NCBI RefSeq assembly: GCF_001556045.1
Contig: NZ_LSIC01000212.1
Span: forward strand, 1-33,519
Source: Bradyrhizobium sp. CCH5-F6
GTDB lineage: Bacteria; Pseudomonadota; Alphaproteobacteria; Rhizobiales; Xanthobacteraceae
Direction of reading: 5' to 3'
Length of the DNA: 33,519 nucleotides
Shown here: positions 16,271 through 26,157 of the stretch, in pieces
Layout: every line of letters begins with the position of its first letter
How positions within the stretch are numbered: position 1 is the first letter of the stretch
The notes under the pieces: model-generated
Databases searched by the model: none
What the model saw: the letters and a program-made list of their open reading frames with translations, nothing else
Told to the model about the DNA's origin: nothing
Position numbers and translations under genes: made by a program

Positions 16271-16442
16271 ACGCAGAGCCGCGAGCAGCAGCAGCTACTG
16301 GAGTGCGGCGCAGCACCTTCGAACGACGGCGGTCGAGCTGGATCGCCGCCGCCGAGCGCAGCCTGATCAGTAGCACGTTCCAGAGTGGCCACCGCCCTCC
16401 GAAACATGCTCGGCGCCCAACGTCAATTGAGCGCTTCGCATC

Positions 16443-17051
16443 CTACTCCCGCCAGAACTCGGCCAGCTCTTCCGCCGTCATCAGGTCGACCTGGCCGTGG
16501 AAGCGGGTGCGGTACATCGTCATGAGCGCGTCGTGCCCGACGTCCGACGAGCTGCACAGCGCGTCCTCGACGATGACGATCCTGAAGCCGAGATCGACCA
16601 CGCTCATCACTGTCGACAGCACGCAGACATCGGTCTCTGCGCCCGAGATCACGACGGTGCCGACGTTCTTCTCGACCAGCAGGCGTGCGAGCGCGGGATT
16701 GCTGAACGCAGAATAGGCCGGCTTGTCGATCACAGCGGCCGGCGGAACGAACCCGCTCAGGGCCGGCACCAATTCGAGAGCGGATGGCGCAAGATGCCTG
16801 CGGGTCGCCTGGTGCCAGCGCTGGAAATAGCGATGCCACTGTCCTGGCCGGTCTTCCGGATCCTGCGGGGTGATGAAGCGCGTAAAGATCGTTCTTGCCG
16901 GATGACGGGAGACGATTGAGGCGATCGTCGGCAGCACCCGCTCCATCCAGGGAGTCGCCCAGAGTCCTCCGGGAGCAAAAATGTTCTGCATGTCGATGCA
17001 GAGGTGAACCGCATTCCTGATCTCGGCAACTTCCGAGGCACTGTCCCTCAT
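16443..17051 (-). CDS. Isochorismatase-family cysteine hydrolase
   Basis: This 202-residue cytosolic hydrolase of the isochorismatase/nicotinamidase fold has the catalytic triad D20 (LCIDMQNIF), K110 (VIDKPAYSAF) and C143 (GAETDVCVLSTV). Likely substrates are amides or ureido acids; the sequence does not decide. An ATG at 17114 would add 21 Arg/Pro-rich residues that are not family-like. The start at 17051 has GGAGG nearby and lies behind an EcfG-like element whose -10 (17116-17113) would overlap the longer start, which also favours the short form. Confidence 0.88.
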   Translation of the reverse strand: MRDSASEVAEIRNAVHLCIDMQNIFAPGGLWATPWMERVLPTIASIVSRHPARTIFTRFITPQDPEDRPGQWHRYFQRWHQATRRHLAPSALELVPALSGFVPPAAVIDKPAYSAFSNPALARLLVEKNVGTVVISGAETDVCVLSTVMSVVDLGFRIVIVEDALCSSSDVGHDALMTMYRTRFHGQVDLMTAEELAEFWRE

Positions 17052-17112
17052 CGTCCTCCACCGTCTACCGCTTGGCCGCACGCCATCAGCGACGGGTGGC
17101 CTCCCCGACTGC

Positions 17113-17137
17113 AATGCGTCCCGGCGATGACCGTTCC
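17113..17137 (-). promoter_or_regulatory. Possible weak EcfG-type promoter
   Basis: On the minus strand GGAAC (17137-17133), a 16-base spacer and CATT (17116-17113) fit GGAAC-N18-TT and differ from GGAAC-N16-CGTT at one base. The element ends 61 bases before the isochorismatase ATG. Such a short motif can arise by chance. Confidence 0.3.
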
Positions 17138-17297
17138 TTGGTCAGTCATTGGCCGGACGGAGCTGCGCTACGCGAATCGATCGTCGCCTGGCGTCGCTGA
17201 AAATAACGCAGGTCGCGCGTGGTCAGGACCAGGAACGAAGCTGGCTCATTCCGAGGAGCATTCGAAAATGATGAGGGATTTCAATGCCGATAAGGCT

Positions 17298-17382
17298 TGG
17301 TGCGCTCGGAGGGACTCGAACCCCCACGGTGTTACCCACTGCCACCTCAAGGCAGCGCGTCTACCAGTTCCGCCACGAGCGC
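17298..17382 (-). tRNA. tRNA-Leu (anticodon GAG)
   Basis: Read on the minus strand, the 85 bases fold as a class II tRNA. The acceptor stem GCGCUCG pairs with CGAGCGC, followed by A and an encoded CCA. The anticodon stem CUGCC/GGCAG encloses the loop UUGAGGU (anticodon GAG). A variable arm (GGGUAACACC region) and the T-arm GGGGGUUCGAGUCCCUC complete it. GAG reads CUC and CUU leucine codons. No integrase gene or direct repeat of the 3' end is seen around it in this window. Confidence 0.97.
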
Positions 17383-17547
17383 TAGGAGATGCCGGCCTGA
17401 GGCTTGAAGGCTGGCCGGATCAGCGGTCGCCGATCTAACAAATCCATCAGGGGGATACAAGCCTGCAAAGGCCCCGAATTTCACAAGCTTGGCAGGAATC
17501 AGGCCGACCCAGGACGGCCCTATCGCAGGCATACCTTGTCCGGGCCG

Positions 17548-17874
17548 CTAGCGCGTCCCTGGCGAGCGCGGCAGCATCTGCTTGACCTCGACCGCGATCC
17601 GGTTGCGGTCAACCAGCACGACGCCGGATGCGACCGGCAGATTGTTGGCCAGGACCTTGACCTCGTCGGCCTCGGTGGCATCCAGCTCGATGATGGCGCC
17701 GCGGGAAAGACGCAATACCTGATGGATCGGCATGGTGGTCGTCCCGAGGACGACCATGAGATCCACGGTGACTTTATCAAGAGTGGGCACTGTCAGGACC
17801 GCCGCAACTTGGGACTTTGGACCAAAGGACTTGGCATTTGCACCTGCGATGATCACCACGTTATGGTTAGCCAA
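17548..17874 (-). CDS. FliN-like flagellar motor switch protein (SpoA domain)
   Basis: This 108-residue protein has a C-terminal SpoA domain (about 36-103). It shows the FliN pattern: [20 protein letters not shown], then SRGAIIELD, and [16 protein letters not shown]. FliN forms the base of the flagellar C-ring and contacts the export apparatus. No other flagellar gene is in the window, and the N-terminal part is short. The only available start near the 5' end is TTG at 17874, because an in-frame TAA lies two codons further up; GTG codons at 17859 and 17856 are alternatives. The TTG shares one base with the lipB start on the other strand. Confidence 0.85.
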   Translation of the reverse strand: MANHNVVIIAGANAKSFGPKSQVAAVLTVPTLDKVTVDLMVVLGTTTMPIHQVLRLSRGAIIELDATEADEVKVLANNLPVASGVVLVDRNRIAVEVKQMLPRSPGTR

Positions 17875-18623
17875 TGGTTAATTCGCCTCAAAACCCCCGC
17901 CAAAACCCGCGTCAAGAGCTCGATCTGACGTCGTTTTCCGCCGCAGGCGGCGAGCCCGTCGAATGGCTGATCTCGGACGCTCCGGTGCCCTATCCGGACG
18001 CCGTGGCCAAGATGGAGGCCCGGGTTGCCGCGATCGCGGCAGGCGAGGCGCCGGAATTGGTCTGGCTGCTCGAGCACCCCCCGCTCTACACCTCGGGCAC
18101 CTCAGGCAAGGAATCCGACCTGCTCGATGCCCGATTCCCGACCTTCGCCACCGGGCGCGGCGGGCAGCTCACCTATCACGGGCCGGGCCAGCGGGTGGCT
18201 TATGTCATGCTCGACCTCAAGCGCCGCCGGCCCGATGTCCGGGCCTATGTCGCGAGCCTGGAGGAGCTGATCCTGCGCACGCTGGCCGCCTTCAATGTCC
18301 GCGGCGAGCGGCGCGAGGACCGTGTCGGGGTCTGGGTCAGGCGGCCAGACAAAGGCGCGGATCACGAGGACAAGATTGCTGCGATCGGCGTCCGCCTGAA
18401 GCGCTGGGTGTCGTTCCACGGCATCGCCATCAATGTCGAGCCGGAGCTGTCGCATTTCGCCGGCATCGTGCCCTGCGGCGTCACTGACGCCCGCTACGGC
18501 GTCACCTCGCTGGTCGATCTCGGCCAGCTCGTGACCATGGCCGATGTCGATATCGCGCTGAGGCAGGCGTTCGAACAATTGTTCGGGCCAACCCGCGCGC
18601 TGCTGCCGGAAGCGGCCGCCTAG
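17874..18623 (+). CDS. lipB: Lipoyl(octanoyl) transferase LipB
   Basis: This 249-residue cytosolic enzyme moves octanoate from acyl-ACP to the lipoyl domains of 2-oxoacid dehydrogenases and the glycine cleavage H protein, the first step of protein lipoylation. Family motifs are complete: [13 protein letters not shown] (H102), [13 protein letters not shown] with the catalytic lysine K167, FHGIAINV, and IVPCGV with catalytic C201. The first 25 residues are a variable, unconserved lead-in containing a QNPRQNPRQ repeat. No clear Shine-Dalgarno precedes the ATG, which touches the start of the divergent fliN-like gene; each promoter would then lie inside the other gene. Confidence 0.95.
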   Translation: MVNSPQNPRQNPRQELDLTSFSAAGGEPVEWLISDAPVPYPDAVAKMEARVAAIAAGEAPELVWLLEHPPLYTSGTSGKESDLLDARFPTFATGRGGQLTYHGPGQRVAYVMLDLKRRRPDVRAYVASLEELILRTLAAFNVRGERREDRVGVWVRRPDKGADHEDKIAAIGVRLKRWVSFHGIAINVEPELSHFAGIVPCGVTDARYGVTSLVDLGQLVTMADVDIALRQAFEQLFGPTRALLPEAAA

Positions 18624-18795
18624 CGCTACCTGGTTCATCGCGGAATCGGCTATAGTCAATTCCGGTGCCGCCCACACCTCCCCCCTCCGCCGGGAAAGCA
18701 GACCTCATGCCGGGCGAATAGATCATCGGACCGACTGTTCGAGCGCTGGGCATAAGGAGGGATTGCGATCATGCTCGCAATAGGAGGTTCTCACG

Positions 18796-19509
18796 ATGAG
18801 ATTGTCTGCGCCGATCTACCATCTCAAGCGCAAGGCGAAGCGCCTGTCCCGCGGGGAAGGCATTCCACTCCACGACGCGCTTGACCGCATCGCTGCGACG
18901 GAAGGATTTTCCGCCTGGAGCTTGCTCGCGGCGAAAGCGGCGGCCGTGACGCCGGCCGGCAAGCTGCTTCCTCAGTTCCGGCCCGGCGACCTGGTGCTGG
19001 TCGGTGCGCGCCCCGGTCATGGCAAGACCCTCATGAGTCTCGAACTTGCAGTGGAGGCCATGAGATCAGGGAGCCACGCCGCGTTCTTCTCGCTCGAATA
19101 TACCGAGAAAGACGTTCTGGACCGCTTGCGCACGGTCGGCGCAGATCTCGCGCAGTTCGATAAATTGTTCGAGATCGATTGCTCCGACGCGATCAGCGCC
19201 GATTACGTCGTCAAGCAGATGGCCGCAGCTTCGCCCGGTACGGTCGTCGTGATCGACTATCTGCAGCTGCTCGACCAGAGACGGGAGAACCCTGACCTCA
19301 CCGTTCAAGTGCGCGCGCTGAAATCCTTCGCACGCGACAAAGGGCTGATCGTCGTCTTCATCTCGCAGATCGACCGATCCTATGACCCCTCGGTCAAACC
19401 CTGCCCCGATCTCGGCGATGTTCGATTGCCGAACCCGTTGGATCTGAAGCTGTTCGACAAGACGTGCTTCATCAACAATGCCGAAGTCCAGTTTCACGCT
19501 GCGAGCTGA
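18796..19509 (+). CDS. Short DnaB-like (RecA-fold) ATPase
   Basis: This 237-residue protein carries the RecA-like core of replicative helicases without the N-terminal primase-binding domain. Walker A is GARPGHGKT (70-78), followed by the FFSLEYT segment with E101 and Walker B VVVIDYLQLLD (D154). The sensor segment FISQIDRSYD resembles the DnaB SQL.R motif. Full-length DnaB is about 450 residues, so this is about half. The first 50 residues (YHLKRKAKRLSRGEGIPLHD then FSAWSLLAAK) form a separate helical segment of unknown role. AGGAGG lies eight bases before the ATG. Codon usage matches the neighbours; it looks like an established chromosomal gene, not a decaying fragment. Confidence 0.82.
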   Translation: MRLSAPIYHLKRKAKRLSRGEGIPLHDALDRIAATEGFSAWSLLAAKAAAVTPAGKLLPQFRPGDLVLVGARPGHGKTLMSLELAVEAMRSGSHAAFFSLEYTEKDVLDRLRTVGADLAQFDKLFEIDCSDAISADYVVKQMAAASPGTVVVIDYLQLLDQRRENPDLTVQVRALKSFARDKGLIVVFISQIDRSYDPSVKPCPDLGDVRLPNPLDLKLFDKTCFINNAEVQFHAAS

Positions 19510-19516
19510 TGGCTTT

Positions 19517-19548
19517 GGGCCGCGGGTACGAATGTTCACCCGCGGCCC
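19517..19548. terminator. Bidirectional hairpin between convergent genes
   Basis: A perfect 11-base inverted repeat (GGGCCGCGGGT and ACCCGCGGCCC) with a 10-base loop fills the 45-base gap between the DnaB-like gene and the tautomerase. It has only weak T-richness on either side, so it may act as an intrinsic terminator in both directions or as a 3'-end stabiliser. Confidence 0.65.
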
Positions 19549-19554
19549 GCAACC

Positions 19555-19977
19555 TCACGCCGCCTGCAACGACACTTCGAGCTTGCCGGCAATGTAGCGC
19601 CGCTCCTGCGTCAGGCCGCCGAAGCCATAGGCATCGCCCCTGACCTCGTCGACATGTAGATAAGTCTCGGGATGCAGCGGGCCAAGAATCTCGGCCATGC
19701 GCTCGAACATCGCGGCGAGATAGGCCGCCTTCTCGTCCTTGGTGTTGGTGCCTTCCGTGACGTGGATGTCGATCCAGTAGCTTGCGAGCTTCTGCTCGGC
19801 GAGCGACTTGCCGCCGGCGAACCAGTCGCCCGCATCCACGGACTTCACGATGATGGCGGTGACCTTGGGATCCTTGTGCAGGATTTTTGCGGTCAGCTCG
19901 GACACGGCGCCGGCGATGTCGGCCTTGAGCGACGGCGACTGGCGGGACGAGTTGTAGGACACGGTGATCAGCGGCAT
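19555..19977 (-). CDS. Tautomerase-superfamily protein
   Basis: This 140-residue protein begins MPLITVSYNS, giving the N-terminal proline (P2, exposed after Met removal) used as catalytic base by 4-oxalocrotonate tautomerases. The length (twice that of classic 4-OT) fits the longer tautomerase-family subgroup with the second half carrying YWIDIHVTEGTNTKDEKAAY. The substrate is unknown. The much longer open frame upstream of 19977 is antisense to the LysR gene and is not protein-like. It is divergent from that LysR regulator, which probably controls it through the dyad at 20047-20073. Confidence 0.85.
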   Translation of the reverse strand: MPLITVSYNSSRQSPSLKADIAGAVSELTAKILHKDPKVTAIIVKSVDAGDWFAGGKSLAEQKLASYWIDIHVTEGTNTKDEKAAYLAAMFERMAEILGPLHPETYLHVDEVRGDAYGFGGLTQERRYIAGKLEVSLQAA

Positions 19978-20046
19978 TGTCGGTCTCCTCGAATGTCGCG
20001 CGGGCTTGCGCGGCGTTGACGAAAAAATAGACCTCCCATCGTCATT

Positions 20047-20073
20047 TTGGTATCTTATCTTTATTGATACCAA
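20047..20073. promoter_or_regulatory. Dyad operator in the tautomerase/LysR divergent region
   Basis: A perfect palindrome TTGGTATC-N11-GATACCAA occupies this AT-rich spot between the divergent genes. It contains ATC-N11-GAT, the general form of LysR-family recognition sites. It ends 15 bases before the regulator's ATG and lies about 70 bases from the tautomerase start, so it fits an autoregulatory and activating site. Confidence 0.7.
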
Positions 20074-20088
20074 TGATAACCATTCATA

Positions 20089-20940
20089 ATGACAGCCACA
20101 CTCGACATCGCCACCATCAAGGCCTTCCTGCTGGTTGCCGAACTCCAGAGTTTTACGCGTGCCGCCGAAGCCCTCGGCACGACGCAGGCGGCCATCAGCC
20201 TGAAGCTGCAACGGCTGGAAGCGCTGCTCGGCAGGCGCCTCGTCGAGCGCTCGCCGCGCGCGGTGCGGCTGACCGCCGACGGCGTAGGCTTCCTCGATCG
20301 CGCCCGCGCGCTGATGACGGCGCATGACCGAGCACTGTCGAACGACGCAACGGCTGCGCAGTCGCTCTCGCTCGGCATTTCCGATCACGCCGCGGGCCCT
20401 GAGTTGATCCCGCTGCTCGAACGCTTGCACGCGATGTCGACGAACCTGACGCTCGCCGTCACCATCGGCTTCTCGCGCGAGATGCAGGATGCCTATGATG
20501 CGGGCGAACTGGACGCAGTGATCGTGCGCCAGGAGGGCAGCCGCCGTGGCGGCGAGAAGCTGGCCGAGGACGCGTTCGGCTGGTTCGCATCGCGACGCTT
20601 CACGCTCCCGAAGGGCGAAGCACTGCCGCTCGCGACACTCGCCCCACCCTGCGGCGTCCGCGCCATCGCCGTGCGCGCACTGGACAGGGCCGGCATTCCC
20701 TGGCGCGAGCGTTTCGTCGGCGGCGGCGTCACGGCGGTGGTTGCAGCCGCGCTTGCCGGACTTGCCATCGCACCGCTGGCGCGGCGGATTGCGCCACCCG
20801 GGTTGGTCGATCTCGGACCGGCGCACAAGCTGCCGAAACTCGGCAGCTCCAAGGTGATGCTGCATTCGAAGGTCAGCGATCCCGCCAAGCTCGCGGCGTT
20901 GCGTGCGGTGGCGGCGACGTTCCGGAGCGCGGCGGCCTAG
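20089..20940 (+). CDS. LysR-family transcriptional regulator
   Basis: This 283-residue regulator has the N-terminal winged helix-turn-helix of the family (about 4-63: FTRAAEALGTTQAAISLKLQ and LEALLGRRLVERSPRAVRLT). A substrate-binding domain (about 88-280) follows, slightly short for the family. No clear Shine-Dalgarno precedes the ATG, as is common for autoregulated LysR genes. It is divergent from the tautomerase gene, with a perfect dyad operator between them. The inducer is unknown, and is probably a substrate or product of the tautomerase pathway. Confidence 0.94.
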   Translation: MTATLDIATIKAFLLVAELQSFTRAAEALGTTQAAISLKLQRLEALLGRRLVERSPRAVRLTADGVGFLDRARALMTAHDRALSNDATAAQSLSLGISDHAAGPELIPLLERLHAMSTNLTLAVTIGFSREMQDAYDAGELDAVIVRQEGSRRGGEKLAEDAFGWFASRRFTLPKGEALPLATLAPPCGVRAIAVRALDRAGIPWRERFVGGGVTAVVAAALAGLAIAPLARRIAPPGLVDLGPAHKLPKLGSSKVMLHSKVSDPAKLAALRAVAATFRSAAA

Positions 20941-21019
20941 CGCGGGGCCAGTCCGCCGACCCGCGCGAATTGCGCGACCGTACCCGGCTGGGGGGCTGCC
21001 CAAAATGTCCCTCCAAGCG

Positions 21020-21044
21020 GGAACAATTCGCCCCTTTCCGCGTT
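21020..21044 (+). promoter_or_regulatory. EcfG (general stress sigma) promoter, perfect match
   Basis: GGAAC (21020-21024), exactly 16 bases, then CGTT (21041-21044) match the alphaproteobacterial EcfG consensus at every defined base. The element ends 25 bases before the ATG of the PAS hybrid kinase, giving a short leader. Recognition is by sequence only. Confidence 0.7.
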
Positions 21045-21069
21045 TGTCCCGGTCGAGCCGGGGCCTGGA

Positions 21070-22587
21070 ATGATCAAAAAACTTAGTCAGCAGAGAGACT
21101 TGTTCGAAAGCGAACGGAGTTTCCGGCTGTTGGTCGAGGGTGTCGCGGACTACGCGCTCTACATGCTCGACCCCGCCGGGATCATCACCAGCTGGAACAT
21201 CGGCGGCGAGCGCATCAAGGGGTATTCCCCGGCGGAAATTCTCGGCCAGCATTTTTCCCGCTTCTACACTGAAACCGATCGGGCGAACGGAAGGCCCGCG
21301 CGGGCCCTCGGCATCGCTCGGGAAAAGGGCCGATACGAGGAGGAAGGCTGGCGCGTCCGAAAGGACGGCACGTTCTTCTGGGCGAGCGTGGTGATCGACC
21401 CGATCTATGAAGACGGCCAGCTGGTCGGCTTCGCCAAGATCACGCGCGACATCACGGAGCGACGCAATTCCCAACTCAAGCTCGAGGCGATGCAGAAGCA
21501 GCTGGCCGAGTCCCAGAAATTCGATGCGCTCGGACAGCTCACCGGCGGGGTCGCCCACGACTTCAACAATCTCCTGATGATCATCAGCGGCAGCCTCCAC
21601 ATCCTGAAGAAGAGCGTCGCCGGCGACCCCAAGCTCGAGCGCGCCATGTCCGCGATCGAGACCGCGACCAAACGCGGCGCCGCGCTGACGAACCAGCTCC
21701 TCACCTTCGCGCGCCGACAGAGCGTCAACCCGCAGGCGATCGATTTCGCCGAACGCATCGCGGCCATCCGCGAGGTGCTCGACGCCGGCGTGGGCAGTTC
21801 CGTTCGCCTCGCCTTCGACATCCACTCCGAAACCTGGCCGATCAGGACCGACGTTTCCGAACTCGAGACCGCGCTGCTCAACCTCGTGATCAATGCCCGC
21901 GACGCGATGCCGGACGGCGGCACGGTGACGATCGGGGCCCGGAACGTCGTGCTGAACGAGGCGTCCCTCACCGGCGACTTCGTTGCGATCGACGTCAGCG
22001 ATACCGGGCTCGGAATTCCCTCCGACGTTCTCGACAAGATCTTCGAGCCGTTCTTCACGACAAAGCCGATCGGAAAAGGCACGGGCCTCGGCCTATCGCA
22101 GGTGCACGGCTTCGCCCACCAGGCCGGCGGCACGGTGAAGGTCGCAAGCGAGCTCGGCAAGGGCACGACATTCACCATCGTCCTGCCGCGCGGGACGGAG
22201 GTCCCGTCGCGGGAGACGGTGGAATCCTCGTTCCGCGGCAGCGGCACGGTGCTGCTGGTGGAGGACAATCCCGATGTCGCTCTGGTCAGCATCGGTCTTC
22301 TGGAGCAGCTCGGCTACCAGGTGCGCCGGGTCGCCGATGCCGAAGCGGCATTGCGCGAGCTCGAGAACGACGGCGTCGACTTCGTGTTCTCGGACATCGT
22401 CATGCCGGGCAAGATGGATGGGCTCAGCCTCGCCCATCACCTCCGCCAGATCCGCCCTGGCCTGCCGATCCTGCTCGCCACCGGGTACAGCGAGGTTGCC
22501 GCCGACGTGCGCGGCGATTTCCCGATCCTGCGCAAGCCCTACGAGATTCATGAGCTGAGCGAGGCGATCGCAAAACTGCCGCGGTGA
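21070..22587 (+). CDS. Cytoplasmic PAS hybrid histidine kinase with receiver domain
   Basis: This 505-residue signalling protein has no membrane helix. Order: PAS with PAC (about 14-130), a short coiled coil, HisKA dimer/phosphorylation domain with H163 (LTGGVAHDFNNLL), HATPase domain (about 262-375; NARDAM N-box, DTGLGIP, GTGLGLSQ), and a receiver domain (about 392-503) with phospho-acceptor D442 (FSDIVMPG). The built-in receiver has no output domain, so the signal probably passes to another partner or is damped internally. The kinase and receiver parts are very like those of the hybrid kinase at 27466-29934. A perfect EcfG promoter lies just upstream, suggesting production under general stress. 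The PAS ligand is unknown. Confidence 0.93.
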   Translation: MIKKLSQQRDLFESERSFRLLVEGVADYALYMLDPAGIITSWNIGGERIKGYSPAEILGQHFSRFYTETDRANGRPARALGIAREKGRYEEEGWRVRKDGTFFWASVVIDPIYEDGQLVGFAKITRDITERRNSQLKLEAMQKQLAESQKFDALGQLTGGVAHDFNNLLMIISGSLHILKKSVAGDPKLERAMSAIETATKRGAALTNQLLTFARRQSVNPQAIDFAERIAAIREVLDAGVGSSVRLAFDIHSETWPIRTDVSELETALLNLVINARDAMPDGGTVTIGARNVVLNEASLTGDFVAIDVSDTGLGIPSDVLDKIFEPFFTTKPIGKGTGLGLSQVHGFAHQAGGTVKVASELGKGTTFTIVLPRGTEVPSRETVESSFRGSGTVLLVEDNPDVALVSIGLLEQLGYQVRRVADAEAALRELENDGVDFVFSDIVMPGKMDGLSLAHHLRQIRPGLPILLATGYSEVAADVRGDFPILRKPYEIHELSEAIAKLPR

Positions 22588-22650
22588 CATTTCCCATCGA
22601 GAGCTTGGGGCACCTCGGCCTACGGCGTCATGCCCGGGACTTCTCTGAAG

Positions 22651-22950
22651 CTACACCGTCGGCAAGACCGAGAAAGCCTCCCCTGCCCGGCGCAGATTCA
22701 GCTCATCCGCGCTGGCGGTTTCACTCGTGACGTTGTCGACGCGCGAGGACGGCGGGCCGTGGCGGCACAGCGCGACCATGTCGGCAACGTGATTCGGCGC
22801 GCCGGCGAACAGCGCCTCCACGCTGCCGTCACGTCGGTTGCGGACCCAGCCTTCGAGGCCGCTCGCAATCGCCTGATGCTCGACCCAGGCCCGATATCCG
22901 ACGCCCTGCACGCGCCCGCGGACCATCACCTGGAGAATCGCCCGGTTCAC
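22651..22950 (-). CDS. acyP: Acylphosphatase
   Basis: This 99-residue enzyme hydrolyses acyl phosphates such as acetyl phosphate and carbamoyl phosphate. The conserved phosphate cradle GRVQGVGYR supplies catalytic R20, and [12 protein letters not shown] supplies N38. Length is normal for the family. The ATG overlaps the stop of the oxaloacetate decarboxylase-like gene by four bases (ATGA), so the two are co-translated. The product seems a minor housekeeping partner of that operon; no specific substrate is implied. Confidence 0.93.
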   Translation of the reverse strand: MNRAILQVMVRGRVQGVGYRAWVEHQAIASGLEGWVRNRRDGSVEALFAGAPNHVADMVALCRHGPPSSRVDNVTSETASADELNLRRAGEAFSVLPTV

Positions 22951-23813
22951 TTTCTCGGCTCCAGCACATCGGCGCTGCGGGCCCTGACGTCGCTCTCGCG
23001 CATGACACGGGCCATCAGCTCCGACGACGCCAAGCCCTTCAGGCTCTTCGGCGCCGTGCCTTCGCGCAACGCCTTCTGCGTCTCGTAGACGGCCTGCGTC
23101 GCGGCCGCGATCGGCGCGTGGCCCTGCAGCGCGATCCGCACGCGCTGGCCGGCGAGATAATCGCGCGAGCTCAGCTCGTCCGTCGCACCGCCAAGCACGA
23201 TCGGCAGATGCGTTGCCGATGCGATGGCCTCGAGCTCGGCGCGCGACTTGATGCCGGTGAAGAACAGCGCATCGACCCCGGCCGCCTCATAGGCCCTGGC
23301 GCGGCGGATCGCGTCCTCGATCGAGGTGATCGCGGCCGCGCCGGTGCGGCCCATGATGACCAGCGAGGGATCGCTGCGGCCACTGAGCGCCGCCTTCATC
23401 TTGCCGACGCCTTCCTCGAGCGAGATCAATTGCGCCTTGGTCTCGCCGAACGCGGCCGGCAGCAGCGTGTCCTCGATAGTGAGGCCGGCCGCACCCGCCG
23501 TCTCCAGCTCCTGCACCGTGCGGCGCACGTTCAGCGCATTGCCGTAGCCGTGATCGGCATCGACCAGCACCGGAAGTGCCGCTGCACGGGACATCCGCCG
23601 CATCTGCTCGGCAAGCTCGGTGAGCGTGATCAGTGTGACATCGGGGTCGCCGAGCACCGCGAGCGAAGCCACCGACCCGCCGAACATGCCGAGAGGAAAG
23701 CCGAGATCCTCGGCGATGCGGATCGAGATGGCGTCGTAGACGGAGCCGGGGTGGACGCAAGTCGCGCCCGACAGGATAGAGCGAAGTTTCTCGCGGCGGG
23801 AACGAAAGGCCAT
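22947..23813 (-). CDS. PEP mutase/isocitrate lyase-superfamily protein, oxaloacetate decarboxylase-like
   Basis: This 288-residue alpha/beta-barrel enzyme is closest in pattern to the Pseudomonas PA4872-type oxaloacetate decarboxylase. Shared blocks are [33 protein letters not shown], and [12 protein letters not shown]. The Mg2+-binding DADHGYGN block is intact, whereas the KKCGH catalytic loop of true isocitrate/methylisocitrate lyases is absent, which argues against a lyase. The start at 23813 ([10 protein letters not shown]) is preferred; an upstream ATG at 23861 adds 16 residues and abuts a palindromic repeat. It follows pccA (163-base gap with the repeat), so a role near propionate/C4 acid metabolism is plausible. 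Confidence 0.82.
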   Translation of the reverse strand: MAFRSRREKLRSILSGATCVHPGSVYDAISIRIAEDLGFPLGMFGGSVASLAVLGDPDVTLITLTELAEQMRRMSRAAALPVLVDADHGYGNALNVRRTVQELETAGAAGLTIEDTLLPAAFGETKAQLISLEEGVGKMKAALSGRSDPSLVIMGRTGAAAITSIEDAIRRARAYEAAGVDALFFTGIKSRAELEAIASATHLPIVLGGATDELSSRDYLAGQRVRIALQGHAPIAAATQAVYETQKALREGTAPKSLKGLASSELMARVMRESDVRARSADVLEPRK

Positions 23814-23855
23814 GATTGCCTCACTTTCTGGGACCAAGGCGGTGGCCTCATTCGC

Positions 23856-23942
23856 CGTCATTGCGAGCGAAGCGAAGCAATCCAGTACCGTATCCGCGGA
23901 GACAGACTGGATTGCTTCGTCGCTACGCTCCTCGCAATGACG
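23856..23942. repeat. Long palindromic repeat (CGTCATTGCGAG type)
   Basis: This 87-base inverted repeat begins CGTCATTGCGAGCGAAGCGA and ends with the complementary CTCGCAATGACG. The inner arms AAGCAATCCAG and CTGGATTGCTT also pair. It is a familiar element of Bradyrhizobium intergenic DNA. It lies between pccA (ending at 23977 on the minus strand) and the downstream decarboxylase-like gene, where it could fold in the transcript and set the relative amounts of the two messages. Confidence 0.8.
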
Positions 23943-23976
23943 ATGGTTGCGGGCAGACCGCTCGCCCCACGTACAG

Positions 23977-25992
<2,016 letters not shown>

Positions 25993-26157
25993 GCTTTTCT
26001 TGAGTCTCGACCTTGGGCGGGACCCTTCCCCCGGCCGTTGGGCACCTTTGGGACGGGCCGTATGGCCCCCGTGGTACATCAAAATGGGCCGGAGGCAACG
26101 GTCTAAATCCCGGGCTCCTGGCGTGCCAGCGCAAGACCGGAATTGACCCGGCGGGCC

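Noticed and set aside
17004..17438. Open frame crossing the tRNA-Leu gene
   Set aside because: It reads through the tRNA on the opposite strand and has no protein-like content.
17052..17547. Genomic island insertion at tRNA-Leu
   Set aside because: No integrase, no direct repeat of the tRNA 3' end, and neighbours of ordinary composition.
18771..18884. A 37-codon leader frame starting 25 bases before the DnaB-like gene, with its own AAGGAGG
   Set aside because: It could be a coupled leader peptide, but it mostly overlaps the real gene out of frame and has no supporting feature beyond the ribosome site.
19555..21825. A 756-codon open frame on the minus strand
   Set aside because: Only the last 140 codons are protein-like (tautomerase). 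The rest is antisense to the LysR gene and the hybrid kinase, and has the Arg/Gly/Ala-rich composition of a G+C-driven shadow frame.
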